NCBI GenBank assembly: GCA_026874595.1
Contig: CM049313.1
Coordinates: 20,847,508 to 20,911,507, forward strand
Direction of reading: 5' to 3'
Length of the DNA stretch: 64,000 bases
DNA from: Sipunculus nudus
Lineage: Eukaryota; Annelida; Sipuncula; Golfingiida; Sipunculidae
Position 1 is the stretch's first letter, and each line of letters begins with the position of its first letter. This document shows, in pieces, positions 23,301-35,589 of the stretch. Below the pieces are notes generated by a model. The model did no database searches, was not told the DNA's origin, and saw only the letters and a program-made list of their open reading frames with translations. The position numbers and the translations under genes are program-made.

Positions 23301-25751
23301 TAGGTTGGTATGGATGGTATTGTGTTGTATTGTCATGTATTTTATGACAGATCTGATAGGTCTGATAGCTTTAATGTATGCGCGTTATGACAGATCTATC
23401 GCTCTGTAATATGTAGAAATCGAATGAATATTGACAGGTCTGAAAGCCATAATGTTAACATGGTTTGACAGATCTGCCGCTCTGAGTAATAATATAAGAG
23501 AAATAGGATGACAGGTCTGATAGCTGTAATGCACGTTATGATTGAACTGTCGCAAAGGTTGAATATCTTATAAGAAATGAGAATATTTAAGCCATGTAGA
23601 GGTGATAGCTGGCAGTGAGTACTGATATTGGGTTGAGATTGAGTACTGAGCAGATGTGTTATGGGATTATGTCTGATGGTTAATACTGAACTAATAGGTT
23701 GGTAGACCTGATTACAAAGTTGACAAGTATAACAGATCTGTAATTACTGAGCAGATGTTATGACGATTGTTATCATTGCCAAACTAGCATTATGATAGGT
23801 TTGATAGGTTCATGTTGGAAGTATATTGTTATTCTTAATGGCAAAATTATTATTGGCCAGAATGATTTCCTTAGGCTTAGATAAAGTGGTATATTGGCAA
23901 ATAATGTACTACCCTGCCAAAACTGTTGTTGTATTGTTGTATATTGTTATATAGGGCTATACCTGATTGGAATAATGCTAATGTTTATCGTTATGGCTGG
24001 AATGAAATCCACATTTTGATTAATAGGTACAGTGATATTGCTATCCATAGTAACCAATAAAAATAACACTTTATATATCGAACCAGATTATTTATTTCTA
24101 ACCATGTAATGTTTTACAGTGCAATTTATCAGTATACATATACTGAAATCAAACTTGCATTTACCTGTAATACTTAATGATAATGGAGAATGAATTATGA
24201 AGCTGTATACAGTATACAAGTCAGCATATTACAGAAGGATGATGTTACAACAAGATGAATTAGTACCGATAGACACAGTACTAAGGTTAAATGTAATCTG
24301 TGGAAATGAAATAAATTTTTGTAATATGTGCAATCTATTTATGTATAATTATGAATGTTAACATAGCTCTTAATCTACCTATTTTTTATTTGCAGTAACA
24401 GAGCTGTGTAGTCAACCATTGTTTTAGTCAACTATGTTCGATGCTTGGAATAAATACGTAACTCATAACCACCTGTGTCATTGGTGTATGTGACGTGTGG
24501 CAAGTGTGTGTGGGCGAGATGCCAACGAGACCCCAAACCTCCTACAGTAAATATATTTTTGTATATTGTGGAATCATCACAAACTGGTATAGCTGTGCAA
24601 ATTATATTCCCTATAAAAAGTTTTAAAGGGGAAAATCATGGAAATCGTTTAGGCAAAATGCATATTGTATTTATTTTTAATCAAAGCGTTAACTGATACA
24701 CAGAAAAAAAGAAGAAAAAATTATGAAAAAAATACACAACACTCAGAGACCACATATACATCCCCGCTAACATTCAAGATCACCAAGATCCTGAACAAAT
24801 ATAGTTTTGTAAAACGTATTCAAGAGCTGGAACGTGTATCATGGTTCACCAACTTGACGGCATCAAAGGTGAGCTCATCCTTTCGGAAACTGACAATTTA
24901 TTTTTCCCCGGATACCAGTGAATGACGTCTGTCTCGTTTGTCCCTTTTCAGTTTTGGTAAAAAATCCAAATGGGCTCAATCACCTATCTGACCATATGAA
25001 CTTAAGCTGAGCCCTTGGTGATTTTATATAAAAATAGGCCAGAAAACGTGGATATCATCTCGCACAGAATGCTAATATCAAAGTGTTTATAATATGTGGG
25101 GGCCCGCCAAAATAATCAAAACAAATTCAACAAGGGCATCTGGTGGCAAGTCAGATAAGCCAGAGCTTTGAAAATGGCGCTTTGCAATAAGTGACCTATC
25201 TACCTCCGGATATATGCAACCTACCATCTTAGGTTACATGTTTTTTCTCCGTTTGTCAACAATGCTATGTTTACAAACATGTTGTTGATAAAAAAGTTCA
25301 TTCAATCATCACGGTGCCCTTATAAGAATTTTCACTACCAAAATTACCCTTAAATCATTAATATATGCACAGAGGAGGTAAGAAATCACATAAATTCATT
25401 TTGAAAAGGTAGGTGAATGGGCAGCTGGATATCATGTTGATCCCGGGTTTAGAGTGTCAGCCGAATTTCACCAAAAGCCATTCATGATAGCTGACAAGTT
25501 GCTAACAGACAAGCCAGCTAAGCAATGCCGATAAATACAGTATACAGTACTATTAACTTTGCACATATAAATTCTCTATATGAGTAAGGATAAAAAGAAT
25601 ATATATACTGAGAGAGAGAGAGAGAGAGACAGAGAGATATGATTAACAACAGCCTTATAGTTCAGTTATACCAGTATTACCAATTCGAAGTTTTTATGTG
25701 TTAATTTGGAGTTATACGTGTATTATTTCAATACATCTTGGTATTCCGGTG

Positions 25752-25841
<90 letters not shown>

Positions 25842-27761
25842 ACAGAGAGGGAGAGAGGGGGATGTTGTGATAGATGAGAGAGTTCATGACAGCTGGGGCC
25901 ACTGACTATGAGTGTGACCGAGTTTACCAGGAGCAAGTCTCACACATTATGTTACAAGTAACATGGCTGAGGGGCAGAGGCATAGAACACCAACAGGAAT
26001 ATGGAAAATCTTTTAGTGGGCATTAGCCTGATGAAGTTTATTATCACTGGCCAGCCAGCAGTGATTGGGGGTTTCATCTTCATGTTAGTAATCTCTCTTG
26101 CACCAACAACCCAACAACCATTCTTACCACCTATGATTGAATGTACAGCACCAATCGGGACGTGGGTTTCATCTAACACATCAGGCCAAGGTTCTAATAC
26201 ACATACATTTTAGTCTTCGGTTCTCACTTCTCAGATTTTGAATGGGTGAGCAACTGGGTGATCTGCTACTGTGTGCCAATCTTGTGTCAATGCTTAGTGC
26301 ATGAAATTATTTTTGATGTTTTTCCCCACAAGCAATGTTAACAATAGATATGTATGTATTTGTATATAAATATATAAAAAAATTATCATTATATGTGCAT
26401 ATACTGAAGTGCTCATTAGTACTCATAAAAGTAATCGTTTGTTATGAGTACTTGCATAGTACTCGAATACTAGTATCAGTACTTAGGTAATTTTGAAGAA
26501 AGTACTCGAGTACGAGCACTGGGTACTCTAATTAATACTCTTGATTACAAGTACCTTGAGTACAAGTACTGTTGGACCCATGGTTGATAACACACCCAGG
26601 ACTCGTTGGTGCGGTTGACACAGGGCCTGGGCAACACCAGGATATGAGGTAAATGGCAGGAAACGAGTGCTGCCGCCATGTTACGTAGTCCCAATTCTAA
26701 ATGGAAACCAGCAATTTCACATACATGTACTTAGAATAAGAATTAGATAGGTCAGCATTAAAAAATGGAAGCGGTTACCTCCACAAAAACAGTACCTTTT
26801 AAGAAAGTTGACGGGTGGAATGCAGGCATTTTTGGTCCCCACCATAACACAAACATACATACCATTTGGTTGGATTTAGGTTTCCTTTGGATCGATACAC
26901 TGCGTACAAGTTCTTTCTATCATAAACAAGAGACACACACTCAATTTATCGAGAATTTACGGGCTTTTACTTACTTTTTCTGTCCAGTTCTCAACAGGTT
27001 TCCTCCATGGGTTCTGGAGCAGAGGACCAGGTTTATCAACTACAACAGTTAGAGACAAATTCATTAATGAACGTGCATGTAAAGTTTAAAATTAGATATA
27101 GATATAAAATAATTTTGCTTTATTTAGTAATCAATATTATGGAAAATCGAGCCCGAGATTGTGTATATCAGGTGTATATTATTATTTAATAGAGCACTTG
27201 AGATTGTACAGTGATGTAAACAGAAAACATACTATACTAACCGAAAGAATAAACGTCCACATTCTTAACGTCTGAAAGGTTCCCCGCTATATTTTCAGAT
27301 GAATGGCCTTCCATATCGAAAACATTTTCGGGGTATTTCAATTGAACATGTTTACTTCCATGCTGGAGAAACCCGAGCACAATTTCTGTGTTACCGCGGG
27401 ATTGTTTCCCAAATGAAGGTCCTTGAGAGTTTGCATCGTAAATCCATCCATCTTTACCCTTGTAATAAGCAGGACGGACCAGATCTTCCTTTCTGAGCCG
27501 GAAGAGACACGCCTGAGCATCTTGGACCCACTGCCGGTTACCTCCCCATGGCTGCGAGGTGTATCCTCCAAACACGTAACCTTTAGCATTTCGTGCCACC
27601 GTGACCGTCGGCCCTTTATCGTCACATTTTTTATGGAACGTTGTCGCATCCCATCCGTCAGTATCCGCCGAGTATAGGAGCTTCAGTTCCATGTGCTGCT
27701 TCCCCAACATCCCTAGCAGGACTTGTTCCTCTTCCGGCTGCAACATCTTTACTGGTATTCA
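16421..27761 (-). CDS. IFI44-like protein (TLDc domain plus GTPase domain), five exons recognised
   Basis: Interferon-induced protein 44-like family: cytoplasmic proteins with an N-terminal TLDc domain and a dynamin-like GTP-binding domain, linked to antiviral responses in vertebrates and expanded in bivalves. Exons on the minus strand: 27242-27761 (TLDc; start codon 27746), 20917-21114 (P-loop), 20459-20605 (G3 region), 17628-17799, and 16421-16779 (C-terminus; stop at 16421). All internal borders are GT/AG. Phases agree for exons 2-3, 3-4 and 4-5. Exon 1 leaves one extra base while exon 2 starts in phase 0, so an unrecognised exon of length 3n+2 probably lies in the 6-kb first intron. No stop or frameshift was seen inside the exons, so the gene looks intact. 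An AATAAA lies on this strand at 16157-16162, about 260 bases past the stop. The 5' AG at 27762-27763 implies a further untranslated exon upstream. Confidence 0.88.
17309..17357. repeat. (TA)n microsatellite
   Basis: About 24 TA units in the intron between exons 4 and 5 of the IFI44-like gene. Confidence 0.95.
17628..17799 (-). CDS. IFI44-like exon 4
   Basis: Starts after CAACAG in phase 0 (FNPIAPITPNTPGF) and ends A|GTAGGT, leaving one base that joins exon 5. It contains the central strand of the GTPase fold (THVVVFVVSAASVDKMS), corresponding to the HCVxFVxDxSxxD region of the family. Confidence 0.85.
18715..20242 (+). mobile_element. Pearl/Helitron-like element in an IFI44-like intron
   Basis: Starts with a strong hairpin (TGCCCCCGCCAC aaa GTGGCCGGGGCA, about 18720-18746), followed by CCTT/CCGT-type tetranucleotide tracts (18770-18805 and 19056-19085). 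The core has three direct repeats at about 305-bp spacing (CCTTGTGAGCGGGATAT at 19127 and 19435, variant near 19737). The right end has a hairpin GTGTCG-TTC-CGACAC (20222-20236), two bases, then CTAG (20239-20242). Two tetranucleotide tracts suggest one element nested in another. No transposase coding sequence. Confidence 0.65.
20459..20605 (-). CDS. IFI44-like exon 3: switch II / DxxG region
   Basis: Exactly 49 codons in phase 0 at both ends (TTGAAG|CAT ... TTTCAG|GTACAC). RLWDTMGLED carries the G3 DxxG motif (D-T-M-G). FIYLLDGHIPDGFQ matches the following conserved helix of the family. Confidence 0.9.
20917..21114 (-). CDS. IFI44-like exon 2: P-loop
   Basis: Exactly 66 codons (TTTCAG|ACG ... 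CGG|GTACAG). HGLLKEWLESYKP is the linker helix. IVMVGPTRAGKSSFFNTINS is the GTP-binding P-loop (GxxxxGKS). VYRGYVTSQAAAGTG is the family-typical strand after the P-loop. Confidence 0.93.
21455..21745 (+). mobile_element. Short Helitron-like element, second copy
   Basis: In reverse orientation relative to 15222-15545. The similar part runs about 21455-21605, including (TG)n, CATGGACGGAATCTCATGAA and a TTTTGGAAAT-GGCC block. It lies in the first intron of the IFI44-like gene. Confidence 0.45.
22144..22480 (-). mobile_element. Possible Helitron-like terminus
   Basis: CTAG (22144-22147) followed on the minus strand by TT and preceded, three bases away, by the perfect palindrome TACGACTAGTCGTA (22151-22164). 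This is the same arrangement as the other CTAG ends in the window. The extent to the right is a guess. Confidence 0.3.
22481..25127. other. Intron sequence with degenerate GACAGRTCTGATAGG repeats
   Basis: No exon recognised. Between about 23345 and 23740 the words ACAGATCTGATAGG, ACAGGTCTGATAGC and close variants recur at irregular 40-120-base spacing, suggesting an old tandem repeat. Confidence 0.4.
25128..25425 (+). mobile_element. Short interspersed repeat (MITE-like), third copy
   Basis: About 300 bp from GGCATCTGGTGGCAAG to GGTAGGTGAATGGGCAGC. It matches 12345-12625 in inverted orientation and 11926-12130 in direct orientation. It sits in the first intron of the IFI44-like gene. Confidence 0.65.
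25752..25836. repeat. Compound microsatellite (TA)n(CA)n(TA)n
   Basis: Two TA tracts flank nine AC units, in an intron. Confidence 0.95.
26405..26580. repeat. Degenerate GAGTACTCGAGTAC-type repeat
   Basis: The words GTACTC, GAGTAC and their fusion AGTACTCGAGTAC occur many times within 175 bases, giving a self-complementary stretch. Non-coding. Confidence 0.6.
27242..27761 (-). CDS. IFI44-like exon 1: TLDc domain
   Basis: After an acceptor-like TTTTCAG (ending 27762) come 15 untranslated bases, then ATG at 27746. The TLDc pattern is complete: LLYSADTDGWDATTFHKKCD, KGPTVTVARN, GYVFGGYTSQPW, then AQACLFRL and GPSFG. The exon ends at F-G|GTTAGT after the strand NVDVYSF. The TLDc domain is the usual N-terminal part of IFI44-like proteins. 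Confidence 0.92.
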
Positions 27762-27824
27762 CTGAAAATATTATATATATATATATAATATATATTGTCA
27801 TGTTGACGGATCTTTAACATGAGG

Positions 27825-28250
27825 TTAATATTAGAGTAGGGTCGATCCCGGATTTTGACCAATGTCGGTAGCACACAGGTCCAGCGTCCCAACGCTTAGC
27901 CAATAAACCATTCTTCTATGGTTTAGACAATTAATTTCGTCTTTATATGCACTCCTTACCCCCCCCCCCCCCCCCCCCACACACACACACTGAAAGCGTT
28001 CTGACGTTAGACAAGGGTAGCTGACTAATTATCCGAGGTAATAATTATTCAAGCCGCATTTTTCCAGGTCTCACAAGTAGAGATATCTTGAAAATATAAC
28101 ATAAATAATATAAGGGGAACATGGGTAGATCCCGGATTCGAACTTACACCTTTCGGTGGCATGCAAGTCCAGCCTTCTAAGCCCTTCTTCAAAAATCAAA
28201 ACTTTAAAGGCGTGACAGTTAGTTTCGTCTGTATATGCCTAGCTCTTTAG
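27825..28250 (-). repeat. Two related tRNA-like (SINE-like) units in tandem
   Basis: Units near 27836 and 28122 share GATCCCGGATT, then a GGTCCAGCGTCC / AGTCCAGCCTTC block, then TTTCGTCT-TATATGC, about 285 bases apart. Read on the minus strand, the GGATTCGAAC word in the second unit resembles an internal RNA polymerase III B box. No full tRNA cloverleaf could be made out. Confidence 0.4.
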
Positions 28251-28300
28251 GCGCTCAAATCCACAAGTTTAAGCGTATCAAGGTGAATATTTTAACTGTG

Positions 28301-28303
<3 letters not shown>

Positions 28304-28338
<35 letters not shown>
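28304..28338. repeat. (TA)n microsatellite
   Basis: About 17 TA units. Confidence 0.95.
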
Positions 28339-28340
<2 letters not shown>

Positions 28341-29457
28341 GCATTATTTGAACAACAGAAAAATACATGCATCAATAAGTGTAGTGTTGTAACTTAATTG
28401 TAACTTTTAAGTAGAAGATGGTCAGCACACATGTTAAAGAACTGAAATGGATTAACTTTTACATGTCACTGAATCTGTCAAAGGATACTACATCTATTTT
28501 TCATGTAGAGCTTCTGATAATGAATTCCATAATATAGGTTTTCGTAGATAATTTATTTTTGCAGAAATTAAGTTCGAACTATAGCCAGTTGGAGTTAAAA
28601 AGAAATAAAGATGGTCTGACCTGAGGCAATTAAAATACATAAACACAAGAAATATTAGAAGTGAAAAATACTCATTGACTGTTATTTGCATACCATTTTC
28701 AGGTTTATATTATTATTGAAAATGTAGCTTTCTAACAAAAAGCTTGGCCATCTAGCTCCAGTGACAGTAACTGGGTATTTAGAGGTGATTTTAATTACCC
28801 AAAAATCAAGAAACCGGAAGTTTTCATATAGTCTCTTGGTGTATTCCAGGGTAAATTTTTAAAATGAGGCATAGCAAGCGTCTAGTGAAAGTACAAATAG
28901 CTTGCATTGATTGTTTAACAGTTTTTGGCCATCCACCATCATGTTACAGAACAATCACAGGGTTTGGAGACTTCACTTCTGCACACAACCAAAATAGAAA
29001 AGATAGATAGTTAAAACATGAAAGAAATGTGTAAGAATATAATCCTTTTACTGTTTAGATTTATTTTAGAAATTTTCAAAGTCTGACACTCTTTACATTT
29101 ACCTTACGAACAATATCTTGCTAAGCTTTTGTTCTTTCTTTACAAAATTTCAACAAGTACAACAAAACTAAATTCTCTTTCGATCAATTGGAACCTTTAG
29201 AACTGACAATAAATATACACATATATATATATATTTACATTACAAACAAGATCTTTCTTGTTTTTCTTCTTTCTTTTCCATATTGGAACAACATTACCAT
29301 AACCGCGTATAGTGAAACATGAAAATATTTTTTTACTTAAAACGCCATATTTTATATCTATGTGTGTGCATACTCAATTAAAATAATATAAAATCAATTT
29401 GAGTTAATAAACATAACATTTGCCAGTAGTTGACTGGTTTAAGTGTTAGCAGAATTT

Positions 29458-29645
29458 TAGGGGGGGGGGGGCGCGCCCCTTTGCGCCCCCCCCCCCTATG
29501 AATACGCCCCTGGTTATTGAATCTCGCGTAAACGCTTAGTGACCTATATTAAGGCTTTAAACTCCAATAACGCCCGCCAGGGCGCGCGTTTGTCACGGGC
29601 CTGTAGTTCAAAGGCGCCCGCCCGGGCGCGCTAAAGCCCATTTTA
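29458..29645. repeat. GC-rich hairpin and paired CGCCCG motifs
   Basis: A G-run (29461-29470 and on) is followed after a short loop by a C-run (about 29486-29496), so the two can fold on each other. Then CGCCCGCCAGGGCGCGCG (29572-29589) and GCGCCCGCCCGGGCGCGC (29613-29630) stand about 40 bases apart in an otherwise AT-rich region. Confidence 0.6.
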
Positions 29646-32600
29646 CATACCCGTAATTGGGGCAAGTTTTGGGGGTGAAATGTCTATTGTCATCCATCAT
29701 ATTTGTACTTGAAAAGAAATGAAAGAGAAAAACGTCAAGTGTTGTTCTAACATGTGACCAAGATCCAAACTGGCGCGAACGCAGACTTGTTGGAAAAATA
29801 TAAAAATGATTGACTTTCACTCACGTGGCCTTGTTACGTGGGCCCTGGTAACATGTCGGCTGCGAGAGTAAAATCAGACTCCTACGCTAAATTCATCAGA
29901 AATCGGTAAATTACCAAATATTGGCAATCAATCCTGGTGACAAAATCAAGTGCAGTGTGTTTACAGATATAACTTCCGTTAAACATTTCCAAGATCATAT
30001 ATTATCCCCTTTTTTATTGGTTTAACTTGTGACCAATGATCGCCGTCCGACTGACTGACGCGTCTGACAGACACCACGCACGTGATCTGCGTGACCTCCT
30101 TACTGTGTCATGTACTGGCACTGGAAAACCATTTTTAACCGATATCATATAATAAAATGAGTATTTATTTTAAATATTAACATATTTTCTTAACTAAATA
30201 TCGAAGATACTGTCATATATCATGTCGTATATATATGTGATGTCTGATTGTTTACTAATGATCATTTCTGTGCCAAACATTTTATGTACAATCGTAATCG
30301 GGCACAAGAACTGTCAATCATTCTAAGAGGCTTTTTGGATTGAAAATAAAATTAATACCGTCTTAAATTAGAAACAGCCGGATATTATAGAGATATAGTT
30401 AATTTTCCAGTGTAAAATATAAAGATAACTTTATACTCCATGAAATATTGAAGTAATTATTTTACGACGTACGTGGAACTGTACGCCTATACACCCAGAT
30501 CCTTGAATATGTAAAACAAGACAGTAAGTGACTTATACGCTTGAACTATGTATATATGTATTAATATATATATGTATATATATGTATTAATATAAATATG
30601 TATTAATACGGTTTTAACACATACTGAACAGATTTTACAAATTTTTATATGTGTAGTACTTCCTTTATATGTATAGGCTACATGTTTACGTGCACGTGTG
30701 CGCGCTTTTGTGTGTGTGTGTGTGTATATATATAGGCCTATGTGCGTATTATAATTTTCATTAGTGATTGATAAAAGCACCAGTAGTTGTCACTGCCAGT
30801 GAAACAGATTTTTTTTTGTAATACGTTTGCCTATAACAGGCTATTCATTGTTGTAAGGAATAGTACTGCGTTATAAATGTTTGTACCTTTTAAACATAAA
30901 ATCTGATCACTAATACCAGAACTTATAACTCCTTTTTATATTTCATCCATGAAAGTTTCTCAAATCGGGTTCATTCGCCGCCTATATTCATAAAAAATAC
31001 ATAACGTATACCGCAGACTGCATATATATCGCATATACCGTACGTCCACACGGTATAAACGCCGCTTTATACTGATATCGCTCTCAAAACCCAGTCAACG
31101 CTTGCATGCATGGCCCAGGGATTAAATATGGAAAATGTGTCGTGGTCATGATAATCCTTTAAAGTCATACGGCGGAGTCAGTCTCAGTCATGATACATGC
31201 AAGAAAATGAATAAAATGCATTCGCCAATCTTAAATTAGAAGCTATAGCGTATATATATAGTGACGGTTACACAGTGAAAGTAAAATATTAAGACCAAAG
31301 ATGCGGACTTTCGATATGCATGCGCATGGTGTATTCAAAATGACGATCGAGAAACCATGCAGGTGGACAAATTAGACTGAAATCTAATTGTACCTTTCCA
31401 TTGCTGTAAAATAAGATTTAAAAGACGCAGGTATACAAATATATCTATATTGCAAAATGTTTGATGGCTTTGTCTCAAACTTGCCCCTTTCGAAGACCTA
31501 AAATACCACAGGGTGTCGGCTTCTATTTTTACCCACCGACCTTGTCATTTTCACGTTTGATTGACAGTTTTATTAGCACAAGGAAATTTTCCTATCACAC
31601 AGAAGATTTTAGCGGAAAGACAGCACACAACATGTGGCCAACCAGACGGGGATTCGGAGTGAAAATTACTAATTTAAATTGGCATCTATTACATTAATCA
31701 TCAAAGGATAAATACATCATTTACAATGTTCGGGAACCGAACGACATGTATAATTGCCAGGTGTAGGTCATGGTCCGCGTCTCTACAGCTGACGGGACTG
31801 GTGAATACAAAATAAATAAATAAACAAACACCCAAGAGATCATAACTAATTAGAAGTTTTTGGAACATTCCAGGTGCTTCTTAAGAATTATTGAATTGTT
31901 GCTGCATATTGTTTTATAATTAACTGGAACTCTGCCTCTCCGTGAAATAACCATGCACCTTGCAGCCTGGGGAGACCGCATGCTTTCCTGCTAAAGCTGA
32001 AGTTTTATCAGCAGTGCATGATTTCTAACTATATGAGGGCCTAAATGTACAAAGTTGCATACGGAGGTTACCAGATTAGCTATATGATTTGAAGTTAGGT
32101 CTCGTGTATACATCTAGTTAACCAAGGAATTGTGCATATCAAAATTTTAAAATAAATTTCCTACTTTTCTTCAAGTGAAGTTGAATTAAATAAATGTAAT
32201 TATATATTATATTTCCATTTTATATTAATTTCATATGACGTAATTATGCTTCATTTAAATGTCACTGAAATAAAGTGCAAATTGAAGACCTGGATAAGTA
32301 AGTGCATGAAGATATGTAAGCCTACGTGCAATTTTCCTCTAAGATACCAGAATGTACTGCTATGAAATCATAGTAACTAGGCATGATTTTGATAAGCATT
32401 GTTGGACTTACGTAGGCCTATATATTTGAATAACATAACATACATTAAAATGTACTGTGAAAACATGTTTCTTTGGTGTTACTTCACAGTTTAGTATCGT
32501 TTTCTCACGTTTATAAACTTTGGTATGATGTGCATTATCCCCAATAGCACATTTTAAAAACACCTTTTCAACAATAAAAAATATTGATTTTCCGTTATTT

Positions 32601-33400
32601 TATATTCTTGTTAATAACGATTTGTTTACATTAATGTGCATTGGCCTATTTATTATATATATGTAATAAATTATTGTTCCACTAGTACTACCAGTGTTTT
32701 CATTGTTTCTGATCCCTGCGGGAAAGAATCGATTCTAATGCATACATATTGCATGACGTGAGAGGATGTTTCCAGGTAACTCCCCCCCCCCCCCACCCCC
32801 ACCACCCCCACAAAAAAAAAGAATAATCAGACCGCCAGTCGGCACAGCATCTCATGATGCTTCTTATAATAAACACGCCAGACTCAGTCACGTGAACCAT
32901 GTCCATTTAAAAGACTTTACAAAATAAACACGCCAGACCCAGTCACGTGAACCTTGCTGATGTAAAAGTAGATACGATTGGGTGAGAAAGGTTTGCAGCG
33001 TCAGTGCGTCACCGCTGGCTGAGGGATGACGCGGTAAAATTGGACCGTTCAGGAAAAAAACCCAAACAGACGTGTCGTCTTGCATCTTAATTGTCCAGTA
33101 AATGTTTTATTTATTTTTATTTTTCCGTTATATTGACTAGATAGGATAATTCTGTGACTAAAGTCTGCAAAACCGCCTCGTTAATGTACCTTGTGTGCTA
33201 CATATCGCTAAATTCACTCATTATCGCTCAATCACCGTCAGCCGCGGAGGGGCGGTTACTTCAAAAGAAATTGCATGGATACCCTCAATTAAGAAAAATA
33301 AGAGTTTTCACAAGTGCAAGACATATTTGTTTTGATTTTTATTTCAAATTTTAGTACATTCGCACTGTTTCGAATGGGAAAGATTTGGATATATCAACGT
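29646..33400. other. No gene seen
   Basis: AT-rich intergenic DNA with short (TA), (TG) and (AAAT) tracts. A C-run/A-run lies at 32780-32820. A small duplication of AACACGCCAGAC-CAGTCACGTGAACC occurs at 32872 and 32925. No coding homology was recognised. Confidence 0.5.
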
Positions 33401-33599
33401 TTATTTAGGCTAATCGTTGATCGAACCAAGTGCACACCTGTTTACCTGTCGCACCTGGATTTTTACCAGTGCAGATAAACGCGACAGACCAACTAAACAG
33501 CAATTTTATTATTGCATGAAATGTTAACAAACAGGGTAGACACATTTTTCCAGATTTTATTTTAAAATCAGTCGGCGATTTGTTTTTGCCTGCACATGT

Positions 33600-34900
33600 A
33601 AAAATATATTAATTTGACATAAAAAGGTATATTACAGGTAACCAGATAATTAGTGCATTTCACACCCATAAATTATATATTTTGCACATTGGACAAAAGT
33701 AAATAGTTTTTATTGCAATGTCCCTTATAACAAGTATAATATATAATTTAAATTAAAAAAATGAGAATTTACCTTTATTTACCTGATCTTACCTGTGCAG
33801 GTGAGTAAACTTTTACAGGTAGAAATTGGCAAAATTGAAATCCACATGTCTCGTGGCTGTGCAGTTAATTAAAAGATAGTTTCTGCATATTGTTTTAACT
33901 CCTTCAAAAATTTCCTCTCCACTTTTAAAATGAAAAGTTGTCTTTATATTCTGCACTTACAAAGGTAATTAAATCTGTTTAAGATCAAAGGTATCATTTC
34001 AGGTAACCCAATAAATAGTGCAGTTAGTACCTATAATTCATAAATTTTACACATGGCACTCAAAATTAAGTTGTATGTTTTTTTTCTCCCTTATTACATG
34101 TATAAAATATATACTTCATTAAAAAAATAATTTACCTGTATTTACCTGAACTCACCTGTACAGGTGAGTATGTTTTTATGTGTAACCATAACCAAAATTA
34201 TCAATTTATGTTTTACATGTCTGAAAAATCAAAATATAATGGTTTTACACAGTTGACACTTGTTTATCCATATTCTTCTCGGCCACTTTTCAGCATGATT
34301 TTGTCACTGCCACAGGTAATTAGATCAGTTGAAGAACAAAGGTACTATTCACATAGGTAACTTAATTACTGTATTAAAAGCACCTGTTCTTATATCAAAA
34401 TGAATTATACAGTCCATAAATAGAGAAGGTATTAATTTATAGTAACTATATTGATGAACAAGGTGTTTGCTAACATATTCAGAAAAAAAAAATAATTTAC
34501 CTTTACTTACCTGTACAGGTAAACATATGTGTTATATGTTAATAATCATAGAATGTGCTCTTTGGGTCAGCAAGCTGTTCAGGTGAAAAATATTTGATTT
34601 CCACAGAAAAATCTAATTTACTTGCACATTCTGGTTCGTTGGTGGTTCCCTTTCCAGTATTAAACCAAATCATTTACCTTTTTCTTACCATTAATTAATA
34701 ATTACCTTAGAGTGAAAAAAAATCCTTACATTTCCCTTTTTTTATCAAAGGGTTAATGGGTTACCTGAACAGGATGAAAGGGGTCATTTTGGTGATATAC
34801 CAGTGAGTGGAAATACAGTTAGTACAGATTTACCTGTTTTTACCTGTATATACCTTAGTTACATACATATCAAACCAGGTATATAGAAAATAAATAAAAT
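33600..34900. repeat. Degenerate ~360-bp tandem repeat with ACCTGTACAGGT core
   Basis: AGGTAAC-type anchors occur at about 33636, 34001 and 34355 (spacings about 365 and 354). The block TTTACCT-TTTACCTGA-CTTACCTGTGCAGGTGAGTA occurs near 33770, 34130 and 34495, with a last trace near 34830. The palindromic heart CACCTGTACAGGTG is best seen at about 34154-34167. Confidence 0.7.
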
Positions 34901-35589
34901 AACATGATGGACATATACCTGACAGTAAAAGCTGAAAATTTCACAAAGATACCTTTGACGGTTACTGAGTTAATGTCTCTTATATAGATTCATGTCAAAA
35001 TGTGGAAAAAATGCAAAATAAATCTGAACAGTAGGAGTGTGACAATCCACAGGCTAATCTGAACAGTAAAGGGTTAAATGCTACTTGTTATGCAGCGCTC
35101 TGTCAGGACTTAACAAGGAAGTTCTTTTACATTAGTCGATCAGCTTAAAGTCAGGTCACGTACTCTGGCTCTACCGAGTGAGTTAGAAAAAAATTGTATC
35201 CTGTTTCCAGCAAACATGTCTGTACGCATTCCAACGTAAGAGGTTTGTATAAAGTTTGTGCCCAGAAGCTCCAATCCAAGCTGAAGTATATGAGTTCAGG
35301 TTGATTTTAACGGATGGCATTATTTTATGGATGGCTTACTTTTATGTAATCTAACCATTTCGTAAACATATATTAATTACCCTTCCAGATTTGGCCACCA
35401 TCTTACTCGCTTCAATGGTGGTAACATTTTCCTTATCTCTATCAAATCAGAAATAAGGAGTAAAAAAATACAAAAGAGTAATAATAAACATAGAATGGTG
35501 ATACAGTAAACGATTAAACGCAATTTATAGACTGTAAATTTCCTTTAATCTGTTGAAGTGCAATTATCTGTAATCACTGCAGTAATGTT

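Noticed and set aside
22481-24570. Possible solo LTR (GAGACCCCAAACCTCCTACA near 24526)
   Set aside because: No matching left end, no target duplication and no primer-binding site or internal region could be found.
26765-27052. 95-codon open frame opposite the IFI44-like intron
   Set aside because: No recognisable domain or biased composition; lies antisense inside an intron.
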